Numbered from the stretch's first letter, positions 22,455 through 34,700 are shown. The stretch: DNA of 64,000 bases from Diplodia intermedia (GCA_021495925.1 JAKEKT010000071.1:124001-188000); one strand, 5' to 3'. Notes: generated by a model from the letters alone, not told the origin. A program made the numbers and translations.

Positions 22455-23704
22455 TCATAGCTTGGGCTTGCTCACGATGGATGCATTTCCCTTGCTTATC
22501 CACTTGGCAGCATCACCAACGAGCTCATCAACAATCGCCTGAGCGCTCTTCTTCTCGTTCACCACGGCAGCCGCCTTGCCCATGAGGAACGGCCTGGCGT
22601 TGTCCATGGTGTCATCATCAATGTCGTCGCCCAGCTTCTCGAGATCGTGCTCGACCGGGATGACACCCTTGGCCGTGAGCTCCTTGATCTCGTTCTGGCG
22701 GTTGGTCTCCCAGTTCTCGATGTACGGGTTTCTCCTCACACGGAGGGGACGGCCGGTGAAGATGATGGTGCGGACGTTGTCGTCGAAGCCCGACGAGCGG
22801 ACGGCCTCCTGGTGAGCCTTGGGCGCGCCGGCCTCGTCGGCCAGGATGAAGCGCGTGCCGACCCACACGGCCGACGCGCCCAGCATCAACGCCGCCGCCA
22901 CCGTCTGTCCGTTGAAGATACCACCGGCCGCGATCACCTGGACGGGGGCGCCCGTCATGGGCGACGTCTTGCCCTCGCACAGCTTGGCGACCGAGGGGAT
23001 CAGGATGGTGGTCGGCACGTCGCCCGTGTGACCGCCGCCCTCGCCGCCTTGCGCGCAGATGAGGTCGACGCCGAGGTCGAGGCACTTCTGGACGTGCTTG
23101 GGGTGGCCAATCATGTTCATGTAAAGAATGCCGGCCTTGTGCAGGCGCTCGACGACATGCTTGGGCGGGACGCCGACGGCCGAGACGAACAGCTTGGCGC
23201 CGCTGTCGATGATGATGCTGACGAGCTCGTCGAGCTTACCCTTGGTGTAGTCGTAGCTGTGATACGGAAACCGGTGGTCAGCTGATGCTAGTATAGTAAT
23301 CCCGGCGTCTTCCCCGGCCTCGGCACTGCGAAGGGGGGAGGCTCACTTGGTCTTGCGCGCGCTTCCTCCGACCTGCGGCAGCAGCAAGTCGACACCAAAC
23401 GGGGCGTTCTTGTCCTTCAGGTAGCCCTTGAGCTCCGCGATCTGCTCCCTCAGCATGTCCGGGGTGTATCCAACGCCGCCGATGACGCCGAGACCGCCGG
23501 CGTTGGTGACGGCGGCGGCGAGCTTGGGGCCAGCGGCGACGTTCATGCCGGCCAGGAGGACCGGGTGGTTGATCTTGAGCAGATCAGTCGTGGTGGTGCG
23601 GAGCTGCTCTGTTGCAAACACGGGGCTGTCAGTCTCGGAGAAATGTGCGGGTGTGTCGTGGCATGTGAAAGCCGGCGGAGAAGCAACGTACGTGGAGAAA
23701 CCAT
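22455..23704 (-). CDS. Nitronate monooxygenase (2-nitropropane dioxygenase family)
   Basis: Exons 23704-23692, 23608-23347 and 23256-22455 (introns 83 and 90 nt) give 358 residues. Splicing creates MVSPQQLRTTTTDLLKINHP at the start and RKTNYDYTKGKLDEL at the second junction; both read smoothly. This is a TIM-barrel flavoenzyme using FMN to oxidise alkyl nitronates (for example propionate-3-nitronate). Diagnostic motifs are HPVLLAGMNVAAGPKLAAAV, NAGGLGVIGG, GGEGGGHTGD near 160, and the phosphate-binding AAGGIFNGQTVAAAL with ASAVWVGTRF near 195-225. No targeting signal is evident. The protein detoxifies nitronates or handles plant- or self-derived nitro compounds in other organisms. The gene is divergent from the folate gene. 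Confidence 0.9.
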
Positions 23705-24065
23705 GTTGGCGGATACTGTGTAGGCTGTGAGAAGGCAAGCTGTGGACGGCGTGAGAGCTCAGGGAGGCGTGTGTGAAGAGCGGAAGTAGCGGAGACGGAG
23801 GAGGTTTATGTCGGTGGTGAACCCTCGGCCGTAGCAGCTGGTTGCAGCCATATGCGGGATGCGTGCCTCGGCTCAAGCTGGCCGCTGGGTGGTGCGTTCA
23901 AAGAGCGGGCAGGCAGCTCCTGGCGCCGTCTCTGGGCCGAGGGCCCGCCCGATCCCCACCTGGCGCCACACCTCACGCCAAGCGTTTCCCCAGATTTGCC
24001 TTACTCAGCCGCCCTTTTTTTTTTTTCGTGGCCGCTCTCTCGCCACTCATCCCCACGATTTAATC
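23705..24065. promoter_or_regulatory. Divergent promoter region with T tract
   Basis: A 361-bp spacer between the nitronate monooxygenase and HPPK-DHPS start codons. A 14-base T run lies near 24016-24029, just before the folate gene start, and may act as a nucleosome-depleting poly(dA:dT) element. Confidence 0.45.
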
Positions 24066-25837
24066 ATGCACCAAGTCCTGCGGCCCTTCGCGCCGTCTCG
24101 CCAGTCTCTCTCGCTGGCTCGTGTCCTGACGCATCGACAACGCCCTGTGTCGGCATGGATTAGCCCTACCCGGCTCTACAGATCTCCCGCCATTTCCAGG
24201 CCGCCTGCACTTTCTCCCGCAGCACTGACCCCTAAAGCACCGGCACGAACTGCGCGGCCGTGTCTGATGCCCCTCTTGGGAAGCCACCCTGGCCGGCGCG
24301 GCCTTTCCAGCGACGCTGAGAGGCCGCGCCATGGCCCTCTTGGCCACCGTGCTTTCGTCGCCCTTGGGAGCAATCTGGGTGACCGGATAGCCATGATCGA
24401 ACAGGCCTGCAGCGCTATGGAAAGCAAAGGTGATGTCCGGATCCTTCGCACGAGCAGCTTGTGGGAGACGAAACCCATGTATGTAGAGGACCAGGGGAGT
24501 TTTGTGAATGGTGCCTGCGAGGTCAGTGCCTATCTTCCTACGACACTTCCACACACGTCACATGTGATTGATGGGCCAGAACCCGCGTTGTAATCTTAAG
24601 TGTGAGAGACGGCATGTCGGTTACCAACACTTTACAGGTCGCGACTTCTCTCAGCCCTGTGGAGCTGCTTGACAGATTGCAAGGCATCGAGAATGAGCTC
24701 GGCCGGGTGAAGGTCGTCGAGAAAGGACCTCGCAATATCGACTTGGACATCCTGCTTTACGACAACGAGGTCATCGAGACAGAAAGGCTCTCTGTCCCTC
24801 ATAAGCTCATGCTGGAGCGCGAGTTTGTCCTACGACCCCTGTGCGAAATGATCCCCGATGCCATCCTACCAAACACCGGAGCAGAGCCTCTGCAAGAGCA
24901 TCTCGCCCGCCTCCCACCGTCCAACCCGCCTCTGTCCACCATGACGCCCATGACACCGACCATGGCGCCCATCAGAGCCCTGCAAACCGACCGCCGCACC
25001 CACGTCATGTCCATCCTCAACCTAACCCCCGACTCCTTCTCCGACGGCGGCGTCCACCTCGCGCCCGAGCCCAACTCGCCCGCCCACCTCGCCGCCGTCA
25101 AGCAAACCATCCTCTCCCACATCGCCGCCGGCGCCACCATCATCGACATCGGCGGCCAATCCACCCGCCCCAACGCGCCCCAAGTCTCCCCCGCCGAGGA
25201 ACTCGCCCGCATCCTGCCCACCATCGCGCTCCTCCGCTCCCTGCCCGAGGCCTCGCACGTCGCCATCAGCATCGACACGTACCGCGCCTCCGTCGCCGCC
25301 GCCGCCGTCCGGGCCGGCGCCCACATCATCAACGACGTCTCGGCCGGCCTGCTCGACGCCGCCATGCTGCCGACCGTCGCCCGCCTCGGCTGCACCGTCT
25401 GCCTGATGCACATGCGCGGCGACCCCGACACCATGACGAAGCTGACCAGCTACCCGCACGGCGTCCTGCGCGGCGTCGCCGACGAACTGGGCGCGCGCGT
25501 GCGGGCCGCCGAGGCGGCCGGGGTGCGGCGCTGGCGCGTCGTCCTCGACCCCGGCGTCGGGTTCGCGAAGACGCAGGAGCAGAATCTCGAGCTGCTGCGG
25601 CGGCTGGGCGAGCTGCGCGACGTGCCGCCATTCAGGGGCTTGCCATGGCTCGTTGGGAGCAGTCGCAAGGGGTTTGTGGGGAAGATTACGGATGTGAAGG
25701 AGCCGAGGGACAGGGTGATGGGGACGGCGGCGACGGTGGTGGCGGCGGTGCAGGGGGGCGCGGATGTTGTCAGGGTGCATGACGTGCCGCAGATGGTTGA
25801 GACGGTGAAGATGTCGGATGCTATTTGGAGGGTTTAA
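24066..25837 (+). CDS. FOL1: Bifunctional HPPK-dihydropteroate synthase (folate synthesis)
   Basis: Exons 24066-24521 and 24638-25837 with a 116-nt phase-0 intron (GTCAGT...TTACAG) encode 551 residues. Residues 1-90 are Arg/Ser/Pro-rich and free of acidic residues at the start (MHQVLRPFAPSRQSLSLARV), consistent with a mitochondrial presequence. HPPK (pyrophosphokinase) spans about 95-270 with FVALGSNLGDR and GPRNIDLDILLYDN. DHPS spans about 273-550 with MSILNLTPDSFSDGG, GGQSTRPNA, HIINDVSAG and DPGVGFAKTQEQN. The enzyme makes dihydropteroate from 6-hydroxymethyl-dihydropterin and p-aminobenzoate and is the sulfonamide target. The yeast and Pneumocystis proteins also carry N-terminal dihydroneopterin aldolase domains; none is present here, so that activity must be encoded elsewhere. 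Confidence 0.93.
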
Positions 25838-25959
25838 GAGCGTTTTTTGGTATGGCGGTTCAACGAAACGGCGTTTGGAGAAGGCTATTGGGAAAACTAG
25901 ACGACGGCGTTCAACACGCTAGAATTGGTTTCAATTTTGCTGCTTGCAGAAGCAATGCT

Positions 25960-27132
25960 TTACTTCCAAGTCTCGCCACGGTAGTTCAGCTGTGCGTTGT
26001 ACGTCCATGGAAACTGTGCGAATTTCGAGCCATCAAGGCAGGCCATATCCCAGGTCAGCAATGTATCGCCGTGCCGGCGGTGCTCGAACGCGCAGGTTTC
26101 ATAAAAGTCTGTCGGCTGGTTTTCCATGGATCCCTCCGAAGCGATGAAGCGAGCACATCTCTCCAAGAGCTTGCGGTAGATGCCGATCTCCTTGTAGCCT
26201 TTGCTCTTCAAGTGCGGCAGCGGGGCAGGGAGGAATGTTGCGTCACGTTGGGCCGTATAGCTCAAATGAATGGCGAGCATGTCACGGGGCTCCTCATCTC
26301 TTCGTCTCCTGGTTCACAATAAGCACTCGTCGAAAAGCCGAAGCCAGCAGCAGCTCACTCACCAGCTCGGCGTCCCGAAGCCGCACACATCATCCGGCTC
26401 GTCGATGAAGCCTTCGTCCTCATCCTCCTCGTCCGACACATAGCCGCCCGTATCCGCCGGCAGGAAGGGCCGCCACTGGATGAAGAAATTGCTGACGACG
26501 TGCCTCTCCAGCACGAAGTCCTGCGTGATGTCGTACAAAAAACCCATCGTCACGCCCGGCGCATCGTCCAAACGCTCGCTAAACGAGCCGTCGCCTTCCT
26601 CTTCCTCCCCCGCCTCCTTCCCACCCCGCCTCGACCGACGGCCACCGACAAACCGCACATAGTCGTCATTGACCAAATTGCGAACATGGTCGCACTTGAC
26701 GACGATCTGCACATCGCGCAGGGGCGGTTGCGTGACGAGCATCCGGCGCCAACTCGCCTCGGGCCGCATAAACGCCCGCGCCCTCTCCCCGTCGCTCGCC
26801 CACGGCAGCTCCTCCGCGAACGACCGCGCCATCGGCCAGTCCCACCGCGACTTGACGTAGCGCAGCCGGAACCACGGCGGGAAGGCGGCGGCGAGGAGAG
26901 GGTTGGCTCGCCACGCCTCGTCCTTCCTGTTCGACGGGGCGAAGAAGAGACGTTGCTGGAGGGTGGGCGAGGAGTGGATGGTGGCGTGGAAGGTGCGGCA
27001 CACGCGCTGGGCGAGCAGGAGGTCGCGGGGCGGCAGGTGCTGGAAGACCAGCTCGGCGAGCTCGGGGATGCGGAGGAGGCAGAGGTGCGCCGTCGTCGAG
27101 GGCGCACGGGCGGAATCGTTGTCGCCAGACAT
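25960..27132 (-). CDS. F-box protein
   Basis: Exons 27132-26363 and 26308-25960, with a 54-nt phase-2 intron (GTGAGT...ACCAG), give 372 residues. The start is ATG 27132; the longer frame begins at TTG. The F-box lies near residues 18-65 (LLRIPELAELVFQHLPPRDL, then LAQRVCRTFHATI). The middle holds WRRMLVTQPPL and an acidic/basic linker, and the second exon ends with KGYKEIGIYRKLLERCARF. Without splicing, the first exon runs straight into a stop at the donor site. F-box proteins recruit targets to SCF (Skp1-Cullin1) ubiquitin ligases; the substrate is unknown. The gene is divergent from the F-box/LRR-like array. Confidence 0.82.
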
Positions 27133-27686
27133 GACGGCCGTCAACGAGGCTTTGCAGAGGGGTTTTGGGGAATGCGGCGAGGATTGGGCGACATGGCGGT
27201 GTCGATGAGTTAAATGTCAATAGGGAGCGCGACGTCATGCATGTCAGCTGCAGGCAGTGAGGGGGAAGGATGGTGGACGGGCTTGGCTATTGCTACGTTC
27301 GGTTCGCTGGGGAAGACTGACGCGGGGTTTGTGGAGCCGGGATGCAGAGCCTCTCTAGGACAGAAAAGATGCGCGGCGCTTCGGCTTACCCCATGTGCTT
27401 AGCCCTATTTCTCTAGTAGAGGGGACGAGGTGCTTACATTATGTTGAGTTTCTCGTCTGCTACCTATACTTACCTTTCGAGTGAGGCGAAACAATCCTAC
27501 TAAGCGCTAGGTGCTCCACAGGCATCGGGTCTGTGCGATGCGAAGCCACGACAACAGCAACAGGCAACAGCAATTTTGACTTAAATATGGGGAATCCTCC
27601 GCACGACTGCCTCGACCTTTCCTCCATTCCGCACCTTCTCGATAGCACCAACTTTCCCAGCGAGGCCACATACTGCATCTCGAGTT
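27133..27686. promoter_or_regulatory. Divergent promoter region between two F-box genes
   Basis: A 554-bp spacer with no supported gene. It must hold promoters for both flanking F-box genes. No conserved motif shared with the BTB-like promoters was seen. Confidence 0.45.
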
Positions 27687-29114
27687 ATGACTGTCACAAT
27701 AGAGGACCTTGCTGATGAGCTCCTGCTCGATATCTTGGATTACATCTCCATCCGCCACCGTTGGGACTTCGACTTTAAGACATGGGAAGGTAATACTGAG
27801 ATCCAGTCTCGAATCCGTACCCTCCACAGCGTAGCTCTCGTCTCCCGCAGGCTATACCGCGTCGCCAACCAAGTCCTGTATACCGTTTTGATCGATGGCG
27901 CCGACGCCCGTCGTCGGACCCAATTTCTCCAGACCGCTGTCCGACGCCCCGAACTGGCAGCCATGGTGAAGGAAGTCCGCTTTTCGTACTTTGACTGGCA
28001 CGGTACACTCAACGCCTCGGGAATTCCGGCAGAGTATACCGAAGTCCTCGAAGCGGCCAAGAGCGTGGACATTGGCGACGAGCACGAGAGCGCCTCGTTC
28101 CAGAATGCCTTACAAGAAAATTTCAACGACGCCGATGTTGCGCTGCTGTTCAGCCAGCTTCCAAGCCTGGAGACGTTGGAGTTTGACGTTGACGAGACGT
28201 GGTTCCATACCTGGAAGTGGTTCTTGTGCCTGGCCAGGCGAACGACGGAGAAGGGGTCCGGCCCGCTCTCATCGCTGCACCACCTCAGGCCGAGGTATGG
28301 GAACGAGAATGCGTCTGGCTTCCATCCTCTCTTCATCCAGGACTTTGTGGGCCTGCCCTCACTGAAGACCGTAGAAGTGTCTGGCACATGGTTCGATGAA
28401 AGAGATGGCGATCGCCCTCTTTCTTTGCAGACCAACAACCGTATCGAAAAACTTGCGTTTTGGCAGTCTTGTCCAGGGAACGCATTCGTCGACTGCGCGT
28501 TGAACGCCTTCAGCCAGTTAAAGGCGTTTCGCTACACATATGGCAGTTTCCCAACAGCATCTATCTCGTACTCACAGACGCAAGGCTTCCACAAGGCCCT
28601 AACCAGGCGGAAAGACACTTTGGAACATGTCTCCATCCTGGTCTCGGACAGATGCAACGTCTTCAAGGAAATGCTTCAACGAGGCTTCGTTTCCCCCCGA
28701 TTCGGCTCCTTCAAAGAATTTGCCCGGTTGAGGCATCTTGAGATTGCCGAGTACATCATCTCCGACCCGGCGATGTGGGACCTAAACTTCGGTCCCGTTC
28801 CCACGCCCGACTATTCCGACCTGGTCGACATTTTCCCTGCCTGTCTGGAGAGCTTGGTCATCCAATTCGACTTTACATTATGCCCGGAGTCTGCGGTTCC
28901 CAAGAAAGCACACTTCTTGCTTGCTCTTGCCCGCCAGGTGACCGGCCTGCCGAATTTCCGCCGCTTGACGTTGCTGAGGCTAGGAGACTTGCCCCGTGGG
29001 GGTGATTTTGAGGCAAGTCTCGAACAAATCCGTGATTTGGCGGCTTGCTCGGCTGTTGAGTTCGACATAGTTCGTTGGGCCAAAGCGAGACATGAAGGGC
29101 TTTGGACGGCATAG
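27687..29114 (+). CDS. F-box/LRR-like protein, array unit 1
   Basis: Single exon, 475 residues, ATG at 27687. The F-box spans about residues 5-65, opening IEDLADELLLDILDYIS and closing with VALVSRRLYRVANQVLYTVL. The rest shows irregular Leu-rich strands and turns (LPSLETLEFDV, LPSLKTVEVSG, FARLRHLEIAEYI), consistent with a diverged LRR-type solenoid. It matches the next gene in order and motif (RRPELAAMVKEVRF versus RRNDLAAAVKEVHL), so the two are paralogues. Putative SCF substrate adaptor; substrate unknown. Confidence 0.85.
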   Translation: MTVTIEDLADELLLDILDYISIRHRWDFDFKTWEGNTEIQSRIRTLHSVALVSRRLYRVANQVLYTVLIDGADARRRTQFLQTAVRRPELAAMVKEVRFSYFDWHGTLNASGIPAEYTEVLEAAKSVDIGDEHESASFQNALQENFNDADVALLFSQLPSLETLEFDVDETWFHTWKWFLCLARRTTEKGSGPLSSLHHLRPRYGNENASGFHPLFIQDFVGLPSLKTVEVSGTWFDERDGDRPLSLQTNNRIEKLAFWQSCPGNAFVDCALNAFSQLKAFRYTYGSFPTASISYSQTQGFHKALTRRKDTLEHVSILVSDRCNVFKEMLQRGFVSPRFGSFKEFARLRHLEIAEYIISDPAMWDLNFGPVPTPDYSDLVDIFPACLESLVIQFDFTLCPESAVPKKAHFLLALARQVTGLPNFRRLTLLRLGDLPRGGDFEASLEQIRDLAACSAVEFDIVRWAKARHEGLWTA

Positions 29115-29336
29115 AGGAGCCTGCGAGATACACAGAAATATATTCCAGATTGTCGCCGGGCATGGGCGCGGTGAATTGCATCGAAGTGGCTCGTGCGCCA
29201 GCCCGTCTGCACCTGCGCTTTTCGCGTCACCTTGTTCCTGAACTTTTGACTCGCCCGCATCAGAACAAGTGCACGCCTGGCCCTCGCTTTCACCATTCCA
29301 CTGTGATCGACGCTGTCCGCCACGTCACGGCAGACA

Positions 29337-31070
29337 ATGCCTCCCAAGAGGCGCGCCTCCGCAAGACTGCAAGACGCCGCAGCCGCCAGCAACGACGGCG
29401 GCAGGAAACGCGCCGCTACTACCGAAAAGACGGCTCCTCGCCGCTCTCGCCGGCCAGCAGCCAACCCTAAGCCAAAGACTGATCTCGCCGCTGTTTCAAC
29501 CCGCAAGAAGACATCGCTCGCCGACTTTCCTGATGAAATCCTCCTGCTGATCTTCCAGCATTTCCGGCTGGCCGGTTTCCTCTACAACCCTGTGGAGGAG
29601 CAGGTCTTCTGGTACGACGACAGGCTGATCTTGTTCCAGAGGCGCTGCGATGTCCTGCGAAACATCTCCCAGACATGCAAGAGGCTGTGTCGTGTTGCTC
29701 AGCCGCTGCTCTATGAAGTCATCAACTGCCTGAACCACTCGCGCAGACGATTGGATATCTTACGCACCCTGATCCGCCGAAATGACCTCGCCGCAGCCGT
29801 GAAGGAGGTGCACCTGAGACACGAGTTTGAGGTCCCTCTTACGGAGCTCGTCAGGCGCTACCCGGAAGTCATCAATGCCGCACGCGACGTCGACATCGAG
29901 ATGGGCCGGTCGTTCATCGGAGCAGTGCGAACAGGACGATGCGAAGCCCAGATCGCCCTGGCCCTGAACTTCATGCCAAATCTGAGCTACTTGAACGTCT
30001 GCCTGGACGAAAGGTTCGTGGAAGACTACAACTGGATGTTCCGCCTGCTTCGGCAAAGCTCCTTCAAAATGACGCAGAATGGACATGGCGGGCCTTTCGC
30101 AAACATCAAGACCATCGAGACGGGCTACGGCGGCTTGGAGTTTGGATACAACCCCGTCTTCATCTCCGAATTTGTCACGTTGCCGCACCTCCGAGAGATC
30201 ACGCTCAGGTCAGCATGGTCCGGTGAAACCGCGTGCGGCATTCAATGGGATCCACAGGCGAACAGCTCCAATATCACGACCATCAACCTCGACGCTTCGT
30301 CCGTCACCAACGATTTCATTCGCAAGCTGCTCACCGCCTGCCGCGCCCCCAAGACCTTCATCTACAGCTGGGGTGGCCCGCCAGCGGCCGACTCGATGCA
30401 CGACTTTGCGGATTTCATGCGTGCACTACGCCTACGGCGCGACACGCTCGAGACGATTCGGCTCGACGTGGTGCTCAAGGCCAACTTCTTCGAGTACCTC
30501 GCCATCGAGAATGAGTACCTGCCGCCGCTCGGCTCCTTCAAGGAGTTTACCCGCCTCACCGAGCTCGAGGTCCCCGGACACCTACTGCTCGGCTCGCCGC
30601 TACTCGACTGGGACAACTTCGACGGCGAGCACTGGCCCGCTTTTCTGTCGGACCTCGACTACAGCTTCCTCACCGATGTCTTTCCCCCCAGCTTGGAACG
30701 CTTGACGGTCGATTGCATGGGCTTGGAGGAGGACGTTACGTTTATTCTGCCCTTCCTGAACGAGTTCGCCGGGCGCTGTGCAGAGAGGTTGCCGAAACTC
30801 CGGTTTGTGAGGCTAGTTGTTGTCGATGTTGATGACTTTCCGTTGCTGAAGGGTGTGAAAGAGACGTTGGAGAGCCAGGGCATCGAGGTGCTGGTGAAGG
30901 ACTTCATCGACGAGGAGGGCTGGGAGGATGACATGGAGGTGCGGTATGGCCCTGATGGAAGGAAGAAGATTACGTCGAGGCTGATCGGGGATGTCCTGCA
31001 CCTTTGGCCGCATGAAGTGGCGGCGCAGAATCAACCCGCAGTGCAGAACCAAGACGAACCGCAGAACTAA
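29337..31070 (+). CDS. F-box/LRR-like protein, array unit 2
   Basis: Single exon, 577 residues, ATG at 29337. Residues 1-50 are Arg/Lys/Ala-rich (MPPKRRASARLQDAAAAS) and look like a nuclear-localisation tail absent from unit 1. The F-box follows (SLADFPDEILLLIFQHF ... CKRLCRVAQPLLYEVI), then Leu-rich repeats of the same layout as unit 1 (FMPNLSYLNVCLD, LPHLREITLRS, FTRLTELEVPG). The same FGSFKEFARL/LGSFKEFTRL phrase occurs in both. Putative SCF adaptor. Confidence 0.85.
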   Translation: MPPKRRASARLQDAAAASNDGGRKRAATTEKTAPRRSRRPAANPKPKTDLAAVSTRKKTSLADFPDEILLLIFQHFRLAGFLYNPVEEQVFWYDDRLILFQRRCDVLRNISQTCKRLCRVAQPLLYEVINCLNHSRRRLDILRTLIRRNDLAAAVKEVHLRHEFEVPLTELVRRYPEVINAARDVDIEMGRSFIGAVRTGRCEAQIALALNFMPNLSYLNVCLDERFVEDYNWMFRLLRQSSFKMTQNGHGGPFANIKTIETGYGGLEFGYNPVFISEFVTLPHLREITLRSAWSGETACGIQWDPQANSSNITTINLDASSVTNDFIRKLLTACRAPKTFIYSWGGPPAADSMHDFADFMRALRLRRDTLETIRLDVVLKANFFEYLAIENEYLPPLGSFKEFTRLTELEVPGHLLLGSPLLDWDNFDGEHWPAFLSDLDYSFLTDVFPPSLERLTVDCMGLEEDVTFILPFLNEFAGRCAERLPKLRFVRLVVVDVDDFPLLKGVKETLESQGIEVLVKDFIDEEGWEDDMEVRYGPDGRKKITSRLIGDVLHLWPHEVAAQNQPAVQNQDEPQN

Positions 31071-31782
31071 GTGGCAGGATTGTGCAGTACAATAATACTA
31101 GGGCGGCCTTTACAGTTGAGCACCGTTAACCCAAGCGTTGTTCGAGGTCAGCTGGCATGGTACGATGCAATGCGCTTTGATTGAGAACGGATAATCTCTG
31201 GAAAGATTCATGCTCAAGAAGACCTCTATAGTTTCGAGATGCTTGAAGTCTTGCAATAAATAATGTTTGGTGGCTTCTTGTGCGTTCAAAGTAACGTATG
31301 TGAGGTCGGTTTCAGTAGTGTTGCAACAATTTTCTTAGCAGCTATGGGAAGTTTAGTCAAGATGAACTTCTCTGCGTCTACCTTACGAAGACATCGAAAC
31401 TTATGTACGTAGTTGAATTTGAAACCCAGACATAAATGCGAGTTTCAAACACGCGCAAACCCGTCCAGATATTGGAAGAATGTTTCCCACGTGGTTAATA
31501 GTAATAACGTTACAATACTAGAAACTAATCCAAACTTATTCTCAGAAATAGCTTTAGTGATTCCATCGCTCTTACAATGTGGATTTCGCAAGGAAAAATA
31601 TGATTGGGTCATAGCATGTGAGTCGTGAGGCATCACGTGAAGTAGCCTACTTAGTAAGCTGCAGGTGGCCGATACGTCGCTTCCCGTCCAGACCTTGCAA
31701 TTTTCTCTTCAAATCTCTCAATCAACTCGCTCACTTCAAAACCCAATTCCGTAACTGCAAAGACGTCCACTCACTCCAAAAG
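31071..31782. other. AT-rich intergenic region
   Basis: No gene supported. It is richer in A/T than its neighbours, with many TA steps, which may reflect mutational decay. The apparent frame start at 31618 is a GTG; the first ATG in that frame is 31783. Confidence 0.5.
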
Positions 31783-34700
31783 ATGCACATCGACCGTGTT
31801 GGCCTTCTCATCGAAGAGTTTTTGGACTCTGATGACGATGACGACGACAATGAGCCGATGTCGTACCCCGGACCCCTCAGGCTGCAACCCGCTCGCATGG
31901 CTGACACCAACGCGAAGAGCATCATTGATTTGCCCGAAGACATCATCCTCGAGGTACTGGAATATTTCGATCTAAACATGTATATGGAAGAGCATTGGGT
32001 AAGAGGGATGCCGGGAATCTGTGCAAAGCGGGACAGCCGAATCGACACTCTGTTGAGCTTGTCTCTGGTATGCAAGTCCCTTTCGCGTCTCGCGCAGCCG
32101 CTCCTGTACAAGTACCCCAGAGAGTTTCAGGTCCCGAGCGTGAGGAGACAGTTTACTCGGACGGTCGCGTCAAGACCAGATCTGGCCGCCCGCGTCCGGT
32201 ACGTTGTTTACGAGGTGCATAGCGAAGACTTTGAGGGGACGCGAGAGTCTCGGCCAGGCACTGAGAGCCGGCAGTTGTACAAGCATCTGGTACCCCAGAT
32301 AACAATCGGCGATAAGCGGGCTTTCCTCAAAGCATTGTACGGCGGCGACATTGATGCCGAGTATGCGTTCCTCTTCTACCTGCTCCCAGCGATGTCGACC
32401 CTTCGATTCTCCTTGCCTCAAATCTTGGCCGGCACCATATCTTGGACCATGGACCTGCTCGAATACTCGCTGAAGAGCCACCGGAAGACGGGTAATCACG
32501 GCCCGTTCTGTTCGCTCCGTACTCTTTTCTTGGGCTGGAACAGCGAAGGATCTAGCAGTTCCCGCATCGTCATAAGCCCAGAAATCGTCCAGAACTTCGC
32601 TACCCTCCCGTTGCTGAGCGACGTCTCCTTCTTACGGCCTCTGGACAGTTCAGCAAGCATTAGTCAGCCTTGGGATAAATTCCGCTCTCCAATCAAGTCT
32701 CTACACTTTCTGGAAGCGACGTTGCCCATTGAATCCATCACAGGACTATTCAGCATGTGCCGCGATTTGAAACGATTCTCTTTTAACTGGTCCACGTCCA
32801 CAGTTGGCGCGGTCGGCAGCCTGTTCGGCCGCCCCCTAGACCGATTCATGCAAACCGTTTCTTTTGTCCCAACTCTTGAGTCGTTGGAGTTGAGTGTCAT
32901 GGATACGGCTGCTGTATGGGACTCTCGAGTCAGATGGCAGAAGGAGGACCCGATCGGTCAATATCTCAGATTCTTCCGTAATTTGAGGCATCTGAAAATT
33001 GCTGGGTTTTTTCTTACCGGCATACCCCGTTCCGAACACGACGCCAATGACATGCATCTTCTTTCGTTGGGTGCTCCGTGGTGGCTGGATTACAACGGTC
33101 TTCCCATCTCTCTGGAAGAGCTCGTGATCGATTGTGAGGGACGTTCAAAGGATATGGCTGACGGATATGACTGCGACCTGACTTATCTTCTTCCCTTCCT
33201 TGAGAAGCTAGCCAACATCTGCATCGACGGCCGGCTTCCAAACTTCAAGCATCTGCAACTGCGAGGGAAATATACACCCGTGTATGGCACTTTTGAACAC
33301 GTTGAGGCTTTGTTTGCCCAGGCAGGTGTCGTTGTAACCCTCCGCGGATTTCCTGGAGAAGGCTGCATGCCCACTTCGTCGGCATTTGACAGGGAGGGCC
33401 GGACTTGGAGCGGACTAATAAGGAGAGACGTATGGAGGGGAGTGGGACGACGAGACCGATGGGGTAGCGGCTCCAAGCTCCTCAAACCCTCGGCCGCAAA
33501 AAGCATTCTCGACCTGCCGACAGAGATCCTGGACGAAATATTGAGCTACTTGGATCCGACCGGTTTCATCGCTACCAGATTCGAAGACGCTCGGGAGGTT
33601 GGCACCCTCAAGCACGCTGTAACCTGGCGGCTCGGCGCTCTAGCAGATTGCTGTCGAGTTTCTAAAAGGTTCTGCGAAGTCTCGCGGCCAATACTCTACA
33701 AAGTTTTTTGCGACTATGGCAAGTTGTCGAGGCGCTTGAGATTCATCAACACAGTGGCCACATACCCAAATCTGGCAGGTTGTGTCAAGGAGCTGCATCT
33801 CGGCTATTACGACAGTCAGAGGCGGTACAAGCCGCAGGAACCGTGGGGGATAACTGCCACTTTTGACAACCTCATGCGAAAAGCAAGAACGATAGAGATG
33901 GACGACCTTAAAGACCAGTGGTTGCAAGCTCTGCGGCGACAAATCTCTCCGCTCGACGACGTGGACCTCCCAGTGCTCCTGTCCCTAGTGCCGAGTCTTG
34001 AGGTGCTGTCGTTCGGAGCGCACGATAAAGGGGACTCGTTTCGCTTCCGTTGGACTTTCAAGTTCATGACCTTGATCATGCTGAAGTTACAACGAGGAGA
34101 ACTGGATGCTAATCCGTGGGCAAAGCTTCGAAAGTTCGCCCTTCGGCTGAGCTATAGGGATTGCTATATCGAAGAATCAGGCGCACTCATAATTACCATG
34201 ATGCCATTCTTCTCCAACCTTCGGAGCCTCCAACTCACCGGAGGGGAAGGAACCGTAGCAGAGGACGACGACTTGGATATAAACGCCCAGCCCTTCGACA
34301 ATGTCAATATCGAATCCACCCCCGACGCCTCGCCGATAGACACGCTCCACGTGGAGGCCGGCAAAATGGACGTGTTCACCATCTGCATCCCAATCGATGC
34401 GGCGCGCGCGCTCAAGTCCTTCACCCTCAGCTACACAACGTCATACGCCGCCATGGGGATGCTCGCCGGCGCCTGGTTCGTCGTAGACCGGCTGCGCGAC
34501 CACCACGCCTCCACCCTCGAACACCTCGCCCTCGTCCCCAACGAACGCGAGCGCATCTACGGCACCGACCCCCACGGCAACGCGCCAGCCATCCCCCTCA
34601 CAGCCGCCCAGCTCCGTCCGTTCACCGCGCTACGCCACCTCGAACTCTCCGCGTGCTTTCTCCCTCGCATCGTCAGCAGCAGCGGCAACGTGCCGCTCCC

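Noticed and set aside
23343..23876. Extended N-terminus for the nitronate monooxygenase (frame open to 23876)
   Set aside because: The open stretch includes an 83-nt intron; the short first exon MVSP joined to QQLRTTTTD gives the expected start of the family.
26500..27213. 237-codon plus-strand ORF opposite the F-box gene
   Set aside because: Antisense shadow of the F-box gene, Arg-rich, no motif.
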